A stretch of DNA of 64,000 nt from Bacteroidales bacterium (GCA_030656615.1 JAUSOY010000043.1:1-64000); one strand, 5' to 3'; shown: positions 44,485 through 54,926, numbered from the stretch's first letter. Numbers and translations are program-made. The notes: generated by a model from the sequence alone, not told the origin.

Positions 44485-45732
44485 ATGCCGAAATTTATTA
44501 ATCCTGTTGCCTACGAAAATTTGAAAATTGCGATGACGTCTATACGATCGCATATGCTTCGCACCGTTCTTACCGTTTCCATCATTGCCTTTGGTATTAT
44601 GGCCCTGGTAGGTATTTTAACAAGTATTGATGCCGTGAAACACTTTTTTGTGGAGAATTTTATGCGAATGGGCTCCAATACCTTTACCATCCGAAATATT
44701 TCGATGCGCATGGATGGCGGACGACATAACAATGACCACTATAAAGTTATCACTTATGAGCAGGCTCAGCTTTTTAAAGAAGAATTCCGCTTTCCAGCCA
44801 TATCAGCGGCCTATATTTTTGTTTCAGGAAATACAACGGCTAAATATAATTCCGAGAAAACCCATCCCAACCTAAGAGTTTATGGAGCCGATGAAAACTA
44901 TATGGTTACGGCAGGTGAAGAGTTGGCCTTCGGTAGAAATTTTTCGGTGAATGAAGCCTTGTCAGGAACCCCGGTATGCATCATCGGAAATGAAGTTGTT
45001 GAAACTCTTTTTAAAAACGTAAGCGATCCTACGGGTGCCATCATTTCTGTAGGCCCAGGAAAGTATCGTGTGGTTGGTGTATTGAAGAAAAGTGGAAGCA
45101 GTATTGGATTCTCTAACGACCGTAGCGTCATTCTTCCTTTACAAAACGTTCGTCAGAAATATTCACTGAATGAGCGGAGTTTTTCAATCAATGTTATGAC
45201 TTCTGATGCTACAAATATGGATGCTGCTGTAGGCGAAGCTCAGGGACTATTTCGTTCGGTTCGCGAATTACGGGTAAATCAGGATGATAACTTCTCGGTC
45301 AACCGATCAGACAGCATGGTAAATATGATGATAGAAAATACCAAGTTAATTTCACTGGCAGCGACATTTATCGGATTGATTACCCTTGCCGGTGCTGCCA
45401 TCGGATTGATGAATATTATGCTGGTAAGTGTAACAGAAAGAACCCAGGAAATTGGTATCCGTAAAGCCATCGGAGCCAATAAAAAAACCATTCGTAACCA
45501 ATTTTTGGCCGAAGCCATTGTTATTGGTCAAATTGGCGGTTTCTTCGGAATAATTCTGGGCATAGCCATTGGAAATCTGGTATCGTTTATGATCGGAAGT
45601 TCCTTTATTATTCCATGGGGATGGATATTCCTGGGAGTGGTGCTTTGTTTTGGCGTTGCCGTCATTTCGGGTTATATTCCTGCAAACAAAGCTTCAAAAC
45701 TTGATCCCATCGAATCGCTGCGTTATGAATAA
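44485..45732 (+). CDS. ABC transporter permease, MacB/FtsX type
   Basis: A 415-residue inner-membrane protein with the MacB layout: an N-terminal helix (about 24-46), a periplasmic MacB_PCD domain ([38 protein letters not shown]), and three C-terminal helices. The FtsX core motif is [29 protein letters not shown] and ends in [14 protein letters not shown]. No ATPase gene or membrane-fusion partner is adjacent, so the partner must be elsewhere. The start at 44485 lies 10 bases after upp. Confidence 0.88.
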   Translation: MPKFINPVAYENLKIAMTSIRSHMLRTVLTVSIIAFGIMALVGILTSIDAVKHFFVENFMRMGSNTFTIRNISMRMDGGRHNNDHYKVITYEQAQLFKEEFRFPAISAAYIFVSGNTTAKYNSEKTHPNLRVYGADENYMVTAGEELAFGRNFSVNEALSGTPVCIIGNEVVETLFKNVSDPTGAIISVGPGKYRVVGVLKKSGSSIGFSNDRSVILPLQNVRQKYSLNERSFSINVMTSDATNMDAAVGEAQGLFRSVRELRVNQDDNFSVNRSDSMVNMMIENTKLISLAATFIGLITLAGAAIGLMNIMLVSVTERTQEIGIRKAIGANKKTIRNQFLAEAIVIGQIGGFFGIILGIAIGNLVSFMIGSSFIIPWGWIFLGVVLCFGVAVISGYIPANKASKLDPIESLRYE

Positions 45733-45899
45733 TCTGTATTATTAATCCAACGCAAATTGGAATTATAAAAGGATAAATATATCCAGAAACCATATAGTTA
45801 CGGACGTTTAGAAGCATTACACTGTTTCCAGAATATTATTACTTCGTTCAAATTCTAATAATTTCTACTCCCGATTTTTTCAGGCTTTGGATCATTTGA

Positions 45900-47159
45900 T
45901 TATTCTATCTCGTATTCTTTAATCTTCCGATAAAGTGTACGCTCTGAAATTCCCAATTCTTTAGCAGCATTTTTTCGCTTACCATCGTGTTTTTCGAGGG
46001 CTTTACGAATCATATCCATTTCCTGCTTCTCGAGCGAATAATTTTCTTCTATCACTTCTGTTTCTGAAAAATGCTCAGAATCATTCGGTGTATAATCATA
46101 AAGAAGACTGGAGGGAACTTCCGGCTGCATATCAAGCGTGGGTTCGTCCTGAATACGATTGATAACGCTGGAATGATTTTTAACGATTTCGGGAGATAAC
46201 GAGCCATCATGAAGCAAATCACTTAACAACTGCCTCAACGATGAGAACTCTTTTCGCATCTCAGTCATATCTCTGCGTGTATCAAATACGTATTTATACA
46301 AGATGTCACGTTCCCAGAATCCGGATGATGCTTCCTGTTGATTTTGAGGACGAAAGAGTACCGGTAACTCAGAACTCTGACCAGCGGGAATATATTTTTT
46401 TAACGTATCAGCATCGATGCTTCTTTCCTTTTCAATAATAGAAATTTGTTCCGTAAGATTTTTAAGCTGTCGAATATTTCCGGGCCAGCGGAAATTTGAA
46501 AGGATTCGCACGGCATCTTCTTCGAGCATAATGGGTGGCATACGATATTTTTCAGCAAAATCAGCCGCAAATTTTCGGAAAAGTAAATGGATATCCTCTT
46601 TCCGTTCGCGGAGTGCCGGCACCTGAATAGGAACCGTGTTTAAACGGTAAAAGAGATCCTGTCTGAATTTTCCCTGTCCGATGGCTTGCAGCATATCAAG
46701 ATTTGTAGCAGCCACTACGCGTACATCTGTTTTTATAACTTTGGATGAACCCACCTTTAAAAATTCGCCGGTCTCGAGTACCCTAAGCAAGCGGACTTGT
46801 GTAGATAATGGCAAATCCGCGATTTCGTCAAGGAAAATTGTTCCACCATTCACCACTTCAAAATACCCTTTACGGGCTTCATGAGCCCCGGTAAAAGATC
46901 CTTTTTCGTGACCAAATAGCTCACTATCAATAGTTCCCTCCGGGATAGCACCACAGTTAACAGCGATATACGGTCCATGCTTCCGCGGACTCAGGTGGTG
47001 AATAATCTGAGGAAACGACTCCTTGCCTACTCCACTTTCTCCGGTAATCAATACAGAAATATCAGTAGGAGCAACCTGACGAGCCACGTCGATAGCACGG
47101 TCGAGGTGAGGAGAATTACCGATGATTCCAAATCGCAGCTTAATAGCCTGTACATCCAT
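45900..47159 (-). CDS. sigma-54-dependent activator without receiver domain
   Basis: A 419-residue AAA+ enhancer-binding protein. Only about 15 residues precede the AAA+ domain, so there is no response-regulator or GAF sensor. Walker A is GESGVGKE (40-47), the sigma-54 contact loop is GSFTGA (87-92), a common variant of GAFTGA, followed by GGTIFLDEIADLP (Walker B) and VVAATNLDM. A linker of about 80 residues separates it from a Fis-type helix-turn-helix (KRKNAAKELGISERTLYRKI). It would activate RpoN promoters, perhaps controlled only by its own level or a partner protein. Confidence 0.92.
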   Translation of the reverse strand: MDVQAIKLRFGIIGNSPHLDRAIDVARQVAPTDISVLITGESGVGKESFPQIIHHLSPRKHGPYIAVNCGAIPEGTIDSELFGHEKGSFTGAHEARKGYFEVVNGGTIFLDEIADLPLSTQVRLLRVLETGEFLKVGSSKVIKTDVRVVAATNLDMLQAIGQGKFRQDLFYRLNTVPIQVPALRERKEDIHLLFRKFAADFAEKYRMPPIMLEEDAVRILSNFRWPGNIRQLKNLTEQISIIEKERSIDADTLKKYIPAGQSSELPVLFRPQNQQEASSGFWERDILYKYVFDTRRDMTEMRKEFSSLRQLLSDLLHDGSLSPEIVKNHSSVINRIQDEPTLDMQPEVPSSLLYDYTPNDSEHFSETEVIEENYSLEKQEMDMIRKALEKHDGKRKNAAKELGISERTLYRKIKEYEIE

Positions 47160-47178
47160 AATATTGCTGTTTTTTTTG

Positions 47179-47186
47179 CAAAAGTA
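47179..47186 (-). promoter_or_regulatory. -7 element of the sigma-54 activator gene
   Basis: TACTTTTG on the minus strand, 19 bases before the ATG at 47159. It supports that start over one at 47210. Confidence 0.5.
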
Positions 47187-47328
47187 ATGCAATCCGACAT
47201 AACATGCCATTTTGTCGGTATACGATGTCAGTAAAAAATAAAGATACTTCAGTAAGTAGGATCTACTGAAAAACTCAGAGAAGGTAAAAACGACCTCAGC
47301 GACATGCGTGCCGGTAGGCAGGGGTCAT

Positions 47329-47344
47329 CCGCCAGCTGGCGGAT
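47329..47344. repeat. 16-base palindromic repeat, second copy
   Basis: Identical to 3675-3690. Confidence 0.7.
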
Positions 47345-47368
47345 AGAAAATGATGATTAGAATTTGTA

Positions 47369-47438
47369 CAACCCCTACTGGGGTTGAATATTCACTCGTG
47401 CTATCCATTTTCTATAAATATTTTATCCCTCTGGGATA
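47369..47438. repeat. paired-hairpin repeat
   Basis: First hairpin CAACCCC-TACT-GGGGTTG (47369-47386), then an AT-rich spacer with CTATCCATTTTCTATAAA, then TATCCC-TCT-GGGATA (47424-47438). From memory, similar CAACCCC/GGGGTTG plus TATCCC/GGGATA pairs occur between genes in other Bacteroidota. Confidence 0.5.
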
Positions 47439-47577
47439 TTTATTTGAGCTAAAGAAAAATTCAAGTGCAAGCTTTTCTCAGTATTCATTTTAAAATGCTT
47501 GCACTTCATTCTTGTGAATTGTCTGTTATACTATTTAGTATCAATACTTAATATATTTCTCAGCAGACCCTAGGTAA

Positions 47578-50040
47578 CTACCGTATACTTGCCCCCGTTT
47601 TACTGATTAGACTCTGAGTGATTCGTTCCATTACCTTTTCAATAACCTGATCGGTCAGCGTTTGCTGATCGTCAAGAAGGATGAAACTCAGTGCGTACGA
47701 TTTCTTCCCATCAATAATTTTATCGCCTTCGTAAACGTCGAAAAGGCTAACTTTTTTCAGATATTTATTATCGGCATGATATGCAGCGTCTTCGAGTTGA
47801 CGATAACTAACGCCTTTATCCACGAGTAAAGCAAGATCTCTGCGAACTTCAGGAAAACGAGGAATTCCAGAGAAAAGGGTTTTAAAACCGGCAACATATT
47901 TCAATAAAACATTCCAGTTCAGCTCAGCATAAAAAACATTCTGCCGAATATCAAAATACTTCAGGGTTTTTGGATGTACCTGACCAATAAATCCGATAAC
48001 ATCCTTTTTTATTCTAAGTTCTGAATAAATCGAAAATGCTTGGTGGTCAATATTTTCCTGTTTTATTTTTCTCATATCGAAGCCCAAACGAGAAATAACG
48101 CGCTGAACAGTCGACGCCAGATAATAGAAATCAGTGGCTTTTGATTCGGTATACCAGGTTTCAGGCATTTGCTGACCAGAAATACCAATCGAGAGCATAT
48201 AATTTTCAGAATAACGTTTGGTAACTTCCTCATCAGATGATGTTTCAGGATTCAGAAAATAGGTGTTCCCCCATTCAAATACTTTTAGATCTGTAGTTCT
48301 GCGATTAATATTATATGACACTGTTTCGAGAAATCCAAACAACAAACTTTGGCGCATCACATCCAGATCCTTACTTAGTGGATTGAGGATATGAACATTG
48401 CGTGATTCTTCAAATCCTGAAACATCTTCAGAATACCGTGATTTGGTCAGGGAATTATTCATGATTTCTGTATATCCCGAACCACAAAGCATACCCGAAA
48501 CCGCCGAATGAAATTGTTCTCTGTCCGGGTAAGCGGAAACAGAAAGTGAGGACCGAATTTCTCCGCTCATTGGGACATTGTCATATCCAAAAATGCGCAG
48601 AATATCCTCAATAACATCAACCTCACGCCTGACATCAACACGGCAAGAGGGAACTATCACCCGAAGTCCTGCTTCGGTTTCATTACTGATTTTATATTCC
48701 AGGGCTGTTAAAATGCGTTTTACCGTTTCGTGAGGAATACTCATCCCTGTAAGCCTGTCCATAAATGTGTACCGAAGATCAACAATAGCAGAATCGGTTT
48801 TCCCGGGATAAACATCTTTAATTTCTGATGAAATCTTGCCACCAGCCACTTGCTGAATTAACAAGGCCGCTCTTTGCAAAGCAAATACGGTAATTTCGGG
48901 ATCGCTTCCCCGTTCAAAACGAAAAGAAGCATCCGTATGAAGACCATGAAAACGAGCCGTTTTACGAACATAGGTCGGGCTAAAGCAAGCACTTTCTAGA
49001 AACACGGAAGTCGTTTTATTACTAACGCCTGAATGCAATCCGCCAAAAACGCCACCAATACACATTGCTTCCTGCGAATTACAAATCATCAAATCATTAA
49101 CTGAAAGCTTTCTTTCTACCTCATCAAGTGTAGTAAATGGTGTTCCTTCTGTCATGGTTTTCACCACAACCTTATTACCAATAATGGCTGCAGCATCAAA
49201 AGCGTGCAAAGGCTGACCTGTTTCCAGAAGCACAAAATTGGTTACATCCACTACATTATTTATAGGCCGTATGCCCGCGGCATTCAACGCATCTTTTAGC
49301 CATGCAGGCGAATCGCCGACTGAAATTCCTGAAATTGTAAGACCGCTATAGCGAGGACAAGCCTCAGAATTTTTAATAACAACATCAATATCTAAGCTGT
49401 GGTCATCCACTTTAAAAGAAGAAACATCCGGCAGAAGAAGATGAACTTTTTCCGTTGGTTTTTGTGCAGCAAACCAGGCTACAATATCGCGGGCCATTCC
49501 AATATGCGACATAGCATCAGTCCGGTTAGGGGTAAGTCCAATTTCAAAGGCCAAGTTTTCTTTTATTCCAAAAAATTCTGCAGCCGGAGTTCCCGGAATT
49601 GCATTTTGATCAAGAATCATAATTCCATCATGCGATTGCCCAAGCTGAAGTTCGTCTTCAGCACAAATCATTCCCATGGATGCAACTCCCCTTATTTTTG
49701 TCTTTTTAATTTCGAAGGACTCATCCTTAAAATACATGCTTGTACCAACGGTAGCTACAGCTACTTTCTGGCCGGTGGCTACATTGGGAGCACCACAAAC
49801 AATTTGTAAAGGCTCTGGCAAACCAATATTTACGGTCGTTACACTTAAATGATCAGAGTCCTCGTGTTTGCTACAGCTTAAAACCTCACCAATAACAACA
49901 CCTCGAAGACCTCCCTTAATGGATTCTATTTTTTCGACAGCTTCCACTTCTAAACCACAAGAGGTGAGAATTTCAGCTGTTTGTTCCGGATTCAGCTCTA
50001 TGTTAATATAGTTTTTTAACCACTGATATGATATGCGCAT
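47578..50040 (-). CDS. pheT: phenylalanyl-tRNA synthetase beta subunit
   Basis: 820 residues, normal length. The EMAP/OB tRNA-binding domain is at about 40-150 (GVVIGEVLSCSKHEDSDHLSVTTVN, IVCGAPNVATGQKVAVA). The B3/B4 editing domain follows, with FDAAAI and FRFERGSDPE; B5 and the class-II core carry IEDILRIFGYDNVP and the C-terminal FDX-ACB domain carries FPEVRRDLALLVDKGVSYRQLE. pheS is not in the window, so the subunits are not adjacent here. Confidence 0.97.
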   Translation of the reverse strand: MRISYQWLKNYINIELNPEQTAEILTSCGLEVEAVEKIESIKGGLRGVVIGEVLSCSKHEDSDHLSVTTVNIGLPEPLQIVCGAPNVATGQKVAVATVGTSMYFKDESFEIKKTKIRGVASMGMICAEDELQLGQSHDGIMILDQNAIPGTPAAEFFGIKENLAFEIGLTPNRTDAMSHIGMARDIVAWFAAQKPTEKVHLLLPDVSSFKVDDHSLDIDVVIKNSEACPRYSGLTISGISVGDSPAWLKDALNAAGIRPINNVVDVTNFVLLETGQPLHAFDAAAIIGNKVVVKTMTEGTPFTTLDEVERKLSVNDLMICNSQEAMCIGGVFGGLHSGVSNKTTSVFLESACFSPTYVRKTARFHGLHTDASFRFERGSDPEITVFALQRAALLIQQVAGGKISSEIKDVYPGKTDSAIVDLRYTFMDRLTGMSIPHETVKRILTALEYKISNETEAGLRVIVPSCRVDVRREVDVIEDILRIFGYDNVPMSGEIRSSLSVSAYPDREQFHSAVSGMLCGSGYTEIMNNSLTKSRYSEDVSGFEESRNVHILNPLSKDLDVMRQSLLFGFLETVSYNINRRTTDLKVFEWGNTYFLNPETSSDEEVTKRYSENYMLSIGISGQQMPETWYTESKATDFYYLASTVQRVISRLGFDMRKIKQENIDHQAFSIYSELRIKKDVIGFIGQVHPKTLKYFDIRQNVFYAELNWNVLLKYVAGFKTLFSGIPRFPEVRRDLALLVDKGVSYRQLEDAAYHADNKYLKKVSLFDVYEGDKIIDGKKSYALSFILLDDQQTLTDQVIEKVMERITQSLISKTGASIR

Positions 50041-50064
50041 AATGGATGTATTTCAGGCGAGGGA

Positions 50065-50072
50065 CAAAGTTA
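50065..50072 (-). promoter_or_regulatory. -7 element of pheT
   Basis: TAACTTTG on the minus strand, 24 bases before the ATG. Confidence 0.5.
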
Positions 50073-50225
50073 CGAAATTACGTTGGGTTGACTTTTTGGA
50101 AACGTGAAATTATATCGGACTATTTAATTTTATCCCATGTAAAAAGGCTTTCTTGAATCGGATAAGACTTGCTTAAAGGAGTATTATATCAACAAACGGA
50201 TGTCTGTCCTTTACTAAAACTATTT

Positions 50226-52319
50226 TCAACTAATCATCCCCAGGCCCGAATTGCCTTTTGACAGATTTTTTAATTGCCATGGAATCATCTGATGTTCAGG
50301 CATTGCAAGGTTTGGATCGCCGTCAAGAATGTCCTCCACGGATTGACGTGCCATCCGAACGATGGCCTCATCACGGGTGATATCGGCCAGCTTCAGGCCC
50401 TCGAGTCCGCTTTGCCGTGTTCCTTGTACATCGCCCGGACCGCGTAATTTCAAATCAGCCTCAGCAATTGCAAATCCATCGTTGGTTTCTACCATGGTAC
50501 GAATCCGAACCTTTCCTTCGGCACTGAGCTTGTTTCCTGTCATCAAAATACAAAAAGACTGATCGGCACCCCTGCCAACTCTGCCTCTAAGCTGATGAAG
50601 CTGTGATAATCCAAACCGCTCAGCATTTTCGATAACCATAACGCTGGCATTGGGTACATCCACTCCAACCTCAATGACAGTGGTTGATACCATTAGTTGT
50701 GTTTCTCCCTTAATAAATCGCTGCATCTCATATTCTTTGTCGGCCGATTTCATTTGGCCGTGAACAATACTTATAGCATAATGAGGTAACGGAAAATCGC
50801 GGGAAATACTCTCGTATCCGTCCATCAAATCTTTCAAATCCAGAGTTTCAGATTCGTGAATCAAAGGATAAACCACATAAATCTGACGGCCCTGGCGTAT
50901 TTGTTCGTGCATAAAAGCAAAAACCTTTAATCGGGAATTATCGAAAAAATGCATGGTTTTTACTGGCTTACGGCCCGGCGGCAATTCATCAATCACTGAC
51001 ACATCCAAATCACCATAAATAGTCATGGCCAAAGTACGGGGGATGGGTGTAGCGGTCATAACCAGAATATGCGGTACCCGTTCATTTTTCTGCCACATCA
51101 ACGACCGCTGTTCCACGCCAAATCGATGTTGTTCATCAATTACTACAAGACCCAGATTGCCAAATTGCACCTGATCTTCTATGAGTGCATGCGTGCCTAT
51201 TAGAAAATGAATATCTCCATTTCTAAGACTCTCAAATAAAACCTTTCGTTGAGCTGTTTTTGTATTACCCGTTAATAATTCAACATTCAAATCAAGGCCT
51301 TCTGAATATTTTAAAAAAGATTTATAATGCTGATTTGCTAAAATTTCTGTAGGCGCCATGAGGCATGCCTGATACGAGTTATCAATCGCCAACAGCATAC
51401 ACATCAGCGCCACAATTGTTTTACCAGAGCCTACATCGCCTTGCAACAGCCGATTCATTTGCTTTCCACTACCCATATCTGCGCGTATCTCCCGAATAAC
51501 CCTTTTCTGAGCTTCCGTAAGTGAAAAAGGAAGAATCTTATGGTAAAAGGTATTGAACAGATCGCCTACGAGGCCAAATACATGTCCCTTAACCATCGTT
51601 TTACGTCGGTATTTAAACCGTAATAATTGCATTTGTAAATAGAAGAGTTCTTCAAATTTGATTCGAGTTTCAGCATATTTTGCCTTATCCGGTGCATCGG
51701 GAAAATGAATTTGGGTCAGCGCATTGCGCCTGTCCATCAGGTGATTTTGTTTTAAAGTCGACAGGGGCAAAGTTTCAGGAATATTTCCCTTTAAAGCATC
51801 AAAAAGACTTTGCATTAGTCGTGATATCCCTTTACTATCAAGGCCTTTTGATTTAAGCTTTTCGGTTGTTGAGTAAATCGGTTGCAAACCACCAGCACGG
51901 GAAAAGATTTCCTCGGTATATAATTCGATTTCGGCATGGGCTATATTATACCGGCGGCCATATTTTGTTGGTTTACCAAACACCAGATATTCGAGACCGG
52001 GTTTCAATTTATCCTTTACCCATTTTATTCCCTGAAACCAAACGAGATCCATTTCCCCGGTGTCATCAAAACAATGAGCCACCATTCGGGCCGACCTGCC
52101 AGCACCAATGTGTTCAATTCGCGCGATTTTAAGTCTGAGCTGAATAAAAGGTATATCTTCATTGAGTTCATTAACCGAAAAAATACGGGTACGATCGACG
52201 TAGCGAAAAGGATAATGCATCAACAAATCGCCAAAACAAAATATTTCCAATTCCTTTTTAAGCAGAGAGGCTCTTTGAGGCCCAACACCTTTCAGATATT
52301 CAATCGATGTATCAAGCAT
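50226..52319 (-). CDS. recG: ATP-dependent DNA helicase RecG
   Basis: Branch-migration helicase that remodels stalled forks and Holliday junctions. 697 residues from the ATG at 52319, where the usual IEYLKGVGPQRASLLKKEL begins. The wedge/OB domain is N-terminal; helicase motifs are GDVGSGKT (I), DEQHRFGVEQR (II), MTATPIPRTLA (III) and LRGRVGRG (VI). A -7 element 20 bases upstream supports this start rather than one at 52340. Confidence 0.97.
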   Translation of the reverse strand: MLDTSIEYLKGVGPQRASLLKKELEIFCFGDLLMHYPFRYVDRTRIFSVNELNEDIPFIQLRLKIARIEHIGAGRSARMVAHCFDDTGEMDLVWFQGIKWVKDKLKPGLEYLVFGKPTKYGRRYNIAHAEIELYTEEIFSRAGGLQPIYSTTEKLKSKGLDSKGISRLMQSLFDALKGNIPETLPLSTLKQNHLMDRRNALTQIHFPDAPDKAKYAETRIKFEELFYLQMQLLRFKYRRKTMVKGHVFGLVGDLFNTFYHKILPFSLTEAQKRVIREIRADMGSGKQMNRLLQGDVGSGKTIVALMCMLLAIDNSYQACLMAPTEILANQHYKSFLKYSEGLDLNVELLTGNTKTAQRKVLFESLRNGDIHFLIGTHALIEDQVQFGNLGLVVIDEQHRFGVEQRSLMWQKNERVPHILVMTATPIPRTLAMTIYGDLDVSVIDELPPGRKPVKTMHFFDNSRLKVFAFMHEQIRQGRQIYVVYPLIHESETLDLKDLMDGYESISRDFPLPHYAISIVHGQMKSADKEYEMQRFIKGETQLMVSTTVIEVGVDVPNASVMVIENAERFGLSQLHQLRGRVGRGADQSFCILMTGNKLSAEGKVRIRTMVETNDGFAIAEADLKLRGPGDVQGTRQSGLEGLKLADITRDEAIVRMARQSVEDILDGDPNLAMPEHQMIPWQLKNLSKGNSGLGMIS

Positions 52320-52339
52320 AATGGCAATTAAGCGAAACA

Positions 52340-52347
52340 CAAATATA
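52340..52347 (-). promoter_or_regulatory. -7 element of recG
   Basis: TATATTTG on the minus strand, 20 bases before the ATG at 52319. Confidence 0.5.
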
Positions 52348-52367
52348 CGTTGGGTAGAACGAAAAAA

Positions 52368-52390
52368 AAACCCCGGAAATCCCGGGGTTT
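52368..52390 (-). terminator. terminator of the gld operon
   Basis: Hairpin AAACCCCGG-GATTT-CCGGGGTTT on the minus strand, followed by a T run of about nine, 19 bases after the gldN stop. Confidence 0.85.
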
Positions 52391-52409
52391 AAAAAGTTTG
52401 TAACAAGGT

Positions 52410-53306
52410 TTAGAATTCCCACAGACCCTGTTCAAATTCAAATATTTCGTTCTTAACACGTTCCGACTCCAGCAAGGCATCAAGTCCGGTAGCATAATCG
52501 GCAATTGTACGATCGTAATCATTTTCAACCTTATAAATATAGCTGGCAAAACGGCGCTTAATAAAAAGCTCATCATACGTTCTGCGTTCGGCATCATTCC
52601 TCGGATTATACGCTTCCTGATTAACCAGATAGTATCTGGCTTCGGGGAAGTAAATCCAGAATAATTCGGAAGGAGCATCCGTAAACTGCTGAACACCGTC
52701 AGACATTGAAAATTTATAATAAATCGGGCAGATAGCTACGATACGAACATCGAGCTGTGAGCGACGTTTATCAAAAAACCAATCTTCAACGATGGCATAT
52801 TTGATAATGTCTTCTGGTTTAATATCATAATACTTACTCACGGTAGCCGTCATACCAGTAGAAGCATCCAAAGAGTCATCAGTATACTCAAATACCAGAC
52901 GCTTCTTTACCTCGTCCATGGTGGTAAGTCTTTCGGTGAAGTCCTCATCTTTATAAGCGGTGAGGTAATTGGTACCAAAAGGTCTGTCGGGTTGAGGAAT
53001 GCTAACAGCATCCATAAGAACAGAGGCCAATGACTTGCGATCGCGAACCGGACGCTTGGGATAATAAAGCGGCAGATTCATTTTTTCGCGTAGATCAAGA
53101 AAACGCCAGACTCTTTTCGCCCAGATGATATCCGCTTCGCGAACCGAAGGATAAGGTACAGGCCTCTTACGGTTAGGTGTATGAATTTTCTCCCATGCTC
53201 TGTTTACCGGAGCTTTGGTAGGTGCATCAATCACCTGGGCCTGAGAAAAATTCAGTCCGAAAAACACCGGAATCAGAAGAAGAATTCTATAGGTTTTCAT
53301 AATCAA
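52410..53306 (-). CDS. gldN: gliding motility / type IX secretion protein GldN
   Basis: Periplasmic ring component of the type IX secretion system that pairs with GldK. 298 residues with a signal peptide (cleavage near FSQAQ). Family landmarks are DIIWAKRVWRFLDLREKMNLPLYYP, EDWFFDKRRSQLDVRIVAICPI and EARYYLVNQEAYNPRNDAERRTYDELFIKRRFASYI. Last gene of porP-gldKLMN. Confidence 0.95.
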   Translation of the reverse strand: MIMKTYRILLLIPVFFGLNFSQAQVIDAPTKAPVNRAWEKIHTPNRKRPVPYPSVREADIIWAKRVWRFLDLREKMNLPLYYPKRPVRDRKSLASVLMDAVSIPQPDRPFGTNYLTAYKDEDFTERLTTMDEVKKRLVFEYTDDSLDASTGMTATVSKYYDIKPEDIIKYAIVEDWFFDKRRSQLDVRIVAICPIYYKFSMSDGVQQFTDAPSELFWIYFPEARYYLVNQEAYNPRNDAERRTYDELFIKRRFASYIYKVENDYDRTIADYATGLDALLESERVKNEIFEFEQGLWEF

Positions 53307-53312
53307 TCGTTT

Positions 53313-54926
53313 TTATAAAGTTTTGAGGTTCACGGGACTGATAGGCTGTTCGCGGCCATCAGGACCTTTAACAGTGATGTTTTCGAACAGAATCATTTGA
53401 CCACCCCCCAATTTGGATACGAGAGAGCGGGCTTCATCATTCATCGTGTTCCCCTGAACTGTTACAGATTTATAAAATGCGCCTACCGTTGCAGAAACGG
53501 TAAAACGTACAACATGATATCTTACATCATCAAAAAGAAAATCTTTCAGAACGGCCACTACCTGAGCACGGCTCAAATCGTTCAATGAAATAGTACGACC
53601 AGCTTCCTTACCACCAACAGCAGCGGTAGGGGGAGGAACAGGCATAACACGGAAGGCACGTGTTCCCATTGGTTTAAGTGTATTATCAATACGAGCAAGA
53701 ACTTCTATGGTGATGCCACCCATTTCGCTCGGCTTAATAATGTATTTACCGGAACCAACACGAGTCATAACGGCTTGTCCACCAACCATACGTGCTTCAA
53801 TATTCTCAGGAGTAATACCAGGAACTGAAACAGAAACAGGATTTTCTAGGCCACGATAAAATACTGACATTTTATCTGGAGAAACAACCGCCATAGGTTC
53901 CTGAACAACAAATTCGCCATTAAACGGATACGCTTCAGCAATACCCATAGGATTCACGATGTTGATAACACCAGCATACTTTTTAGGACCGTAATCCATA
54001 CCACCAGTACCAATTTTCAACATGGCCGTACCACGTTCACCGGCAACAGAGTTTGCACCAGCTTCCATACCAGCCGACCATTTCTCAAGTCCCATACGAT
54101 ATTTGACATCGGGTTGAACCGTGGTATCGTAAGCCGCTACTAAAATTTCTGCTTTAAACTCTTCGCCCCGGAAAATATAGCTCCGCGTTGGAATTACTTT
54201 AGCAGCAATTTTATTGAATTTGAAGTCAGTCGCACCGATATATGAATACAAACGGGTAACTACATCAAATTGGGCATTGCGAATTTCTGCAATGAACTTG
54301 TTTAAAATTACAATATCGGCAGCCAGTAAGGTCCTAAAAAAGTAATGATTAGCCCAATCCTGCATTTTTCCGTATTCGTCACGAAATTCTCCATCCGTAT
54401 TAAGTCCAAGATTCAGACGATCACGATCCTCTGGTTTAACCAGATTGCTCATTTTTTCGCGAAAATCTTGAAAACGGGCAATCATTTCTTCTGATTTGCC
54501 TTTACTTACATCGGTACCGAGGAAATAACGGGTGGGATCATCATAATTGTCTTTACCACCTATGTGTTTTAGATTAGCCGTATCGGCCTCCGCCAGCGTT
54601 TTGATTTTCCGATCCGACATTACCAGCAGTTCGCTTTTCATTTTATTAATGAATCCTACAAGACTATCCGATAAATTCTTTGCAGTCATAGCTTTATCAT
54701 GCCATTCCTGGGCGTTAGGACCGGCGATAGCAACTTGTGATTCAAACTTGGAGTACGTTTCGAAAAGCTTTCTATCAAAGTTTTCATTTGTAGTTACCAT
54801 GCTTTCGTTAACCGTAACGAAGGCATTAATGATGTCTTTTGATACATTGAGGGCAAGCAAGGCAGTCAATACCAGGTACATCATACCTATCATTTTCTGC
54901 CTCGGGGTTTCTTTATATCCAGCCAT
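53313..54926 (-). CDS. gldM: gliding motility / type IX secretion motor protein GldM
   Basis: Inner-membrane motor stalk of the type IX system; its periplasmic part spans to the GldKN ring. 537 residues. The N-terminus PRQKMIGMMYLVLTALLALNVSKDI is the single membrane helix that forms the proton-driven motor with GldL; a conserved Glu lies in the periplasmic part. Four beta-rich periplasmic domains follow, with YKYGMGEK-like KYRMGLEKWSAG and the C-terminal FDDVRYHVVRFTVSATVGAFY. It lies 6 bases upstream of gldN. Confidence 0.96.
   Translation of the reverse strand: MAGYKETPRQKMIGMMYLVLTALLALNVSKDIINAFVTVNESMVTTNENFDRKLFETYSKFESQVAIAGPNAQEWHDKAMTAKNLSDSLVGFINKMKSELLVMSDRKIKTLAEADTANLKHIGGKDNYDDPTRYFLGTDVSKGKSEEMIARFQDFREKMSNLVKPEDRDRLNLGLNTDGEFRDEYGKMQDWANHYFFRTLLAADIVILNKFIAEIRNAQFDVVTRLYSYIGATDFKFNKIAAKVIPTRSYIFRGEEFKAEILVAAYDTTVQPDVKYRMGLEKWSAGMEAGANSVAGERGTAMLKIGTGGMDYGPKKYAGVINIVNPMGIAEAYPFNGEFVVQEPMAVVSPDKMSVFYRGLENPVSVSVPGITPENIEARMVGGQAVMTRVGSGKYIIKPSEMGGITIEVLARIDNTLKPMGTRAFRVMPVPPPTAAVGGKEAGRTISLNDLSRAQVVAVLKDFLFDDVRYHVVRFTVSATVGAFYKSVTVQGNTMNDEARSLVSKLGGGQMILFENITVKGPDGREQPISPVNLKTL

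Larger units (their letters stand above)
47211..47577. other. repeat-rich intergenic region
   Basis: A 367-base non-coding stretch. It contains TGCCGGTAGGCA (about 47310), the palindrome TCCGCCAGCTGGCGGA (47329-47344) and two hairpins at 47369-47438. The right third (47440-47577) shows nothing recognisable. Confidence 0.6.
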
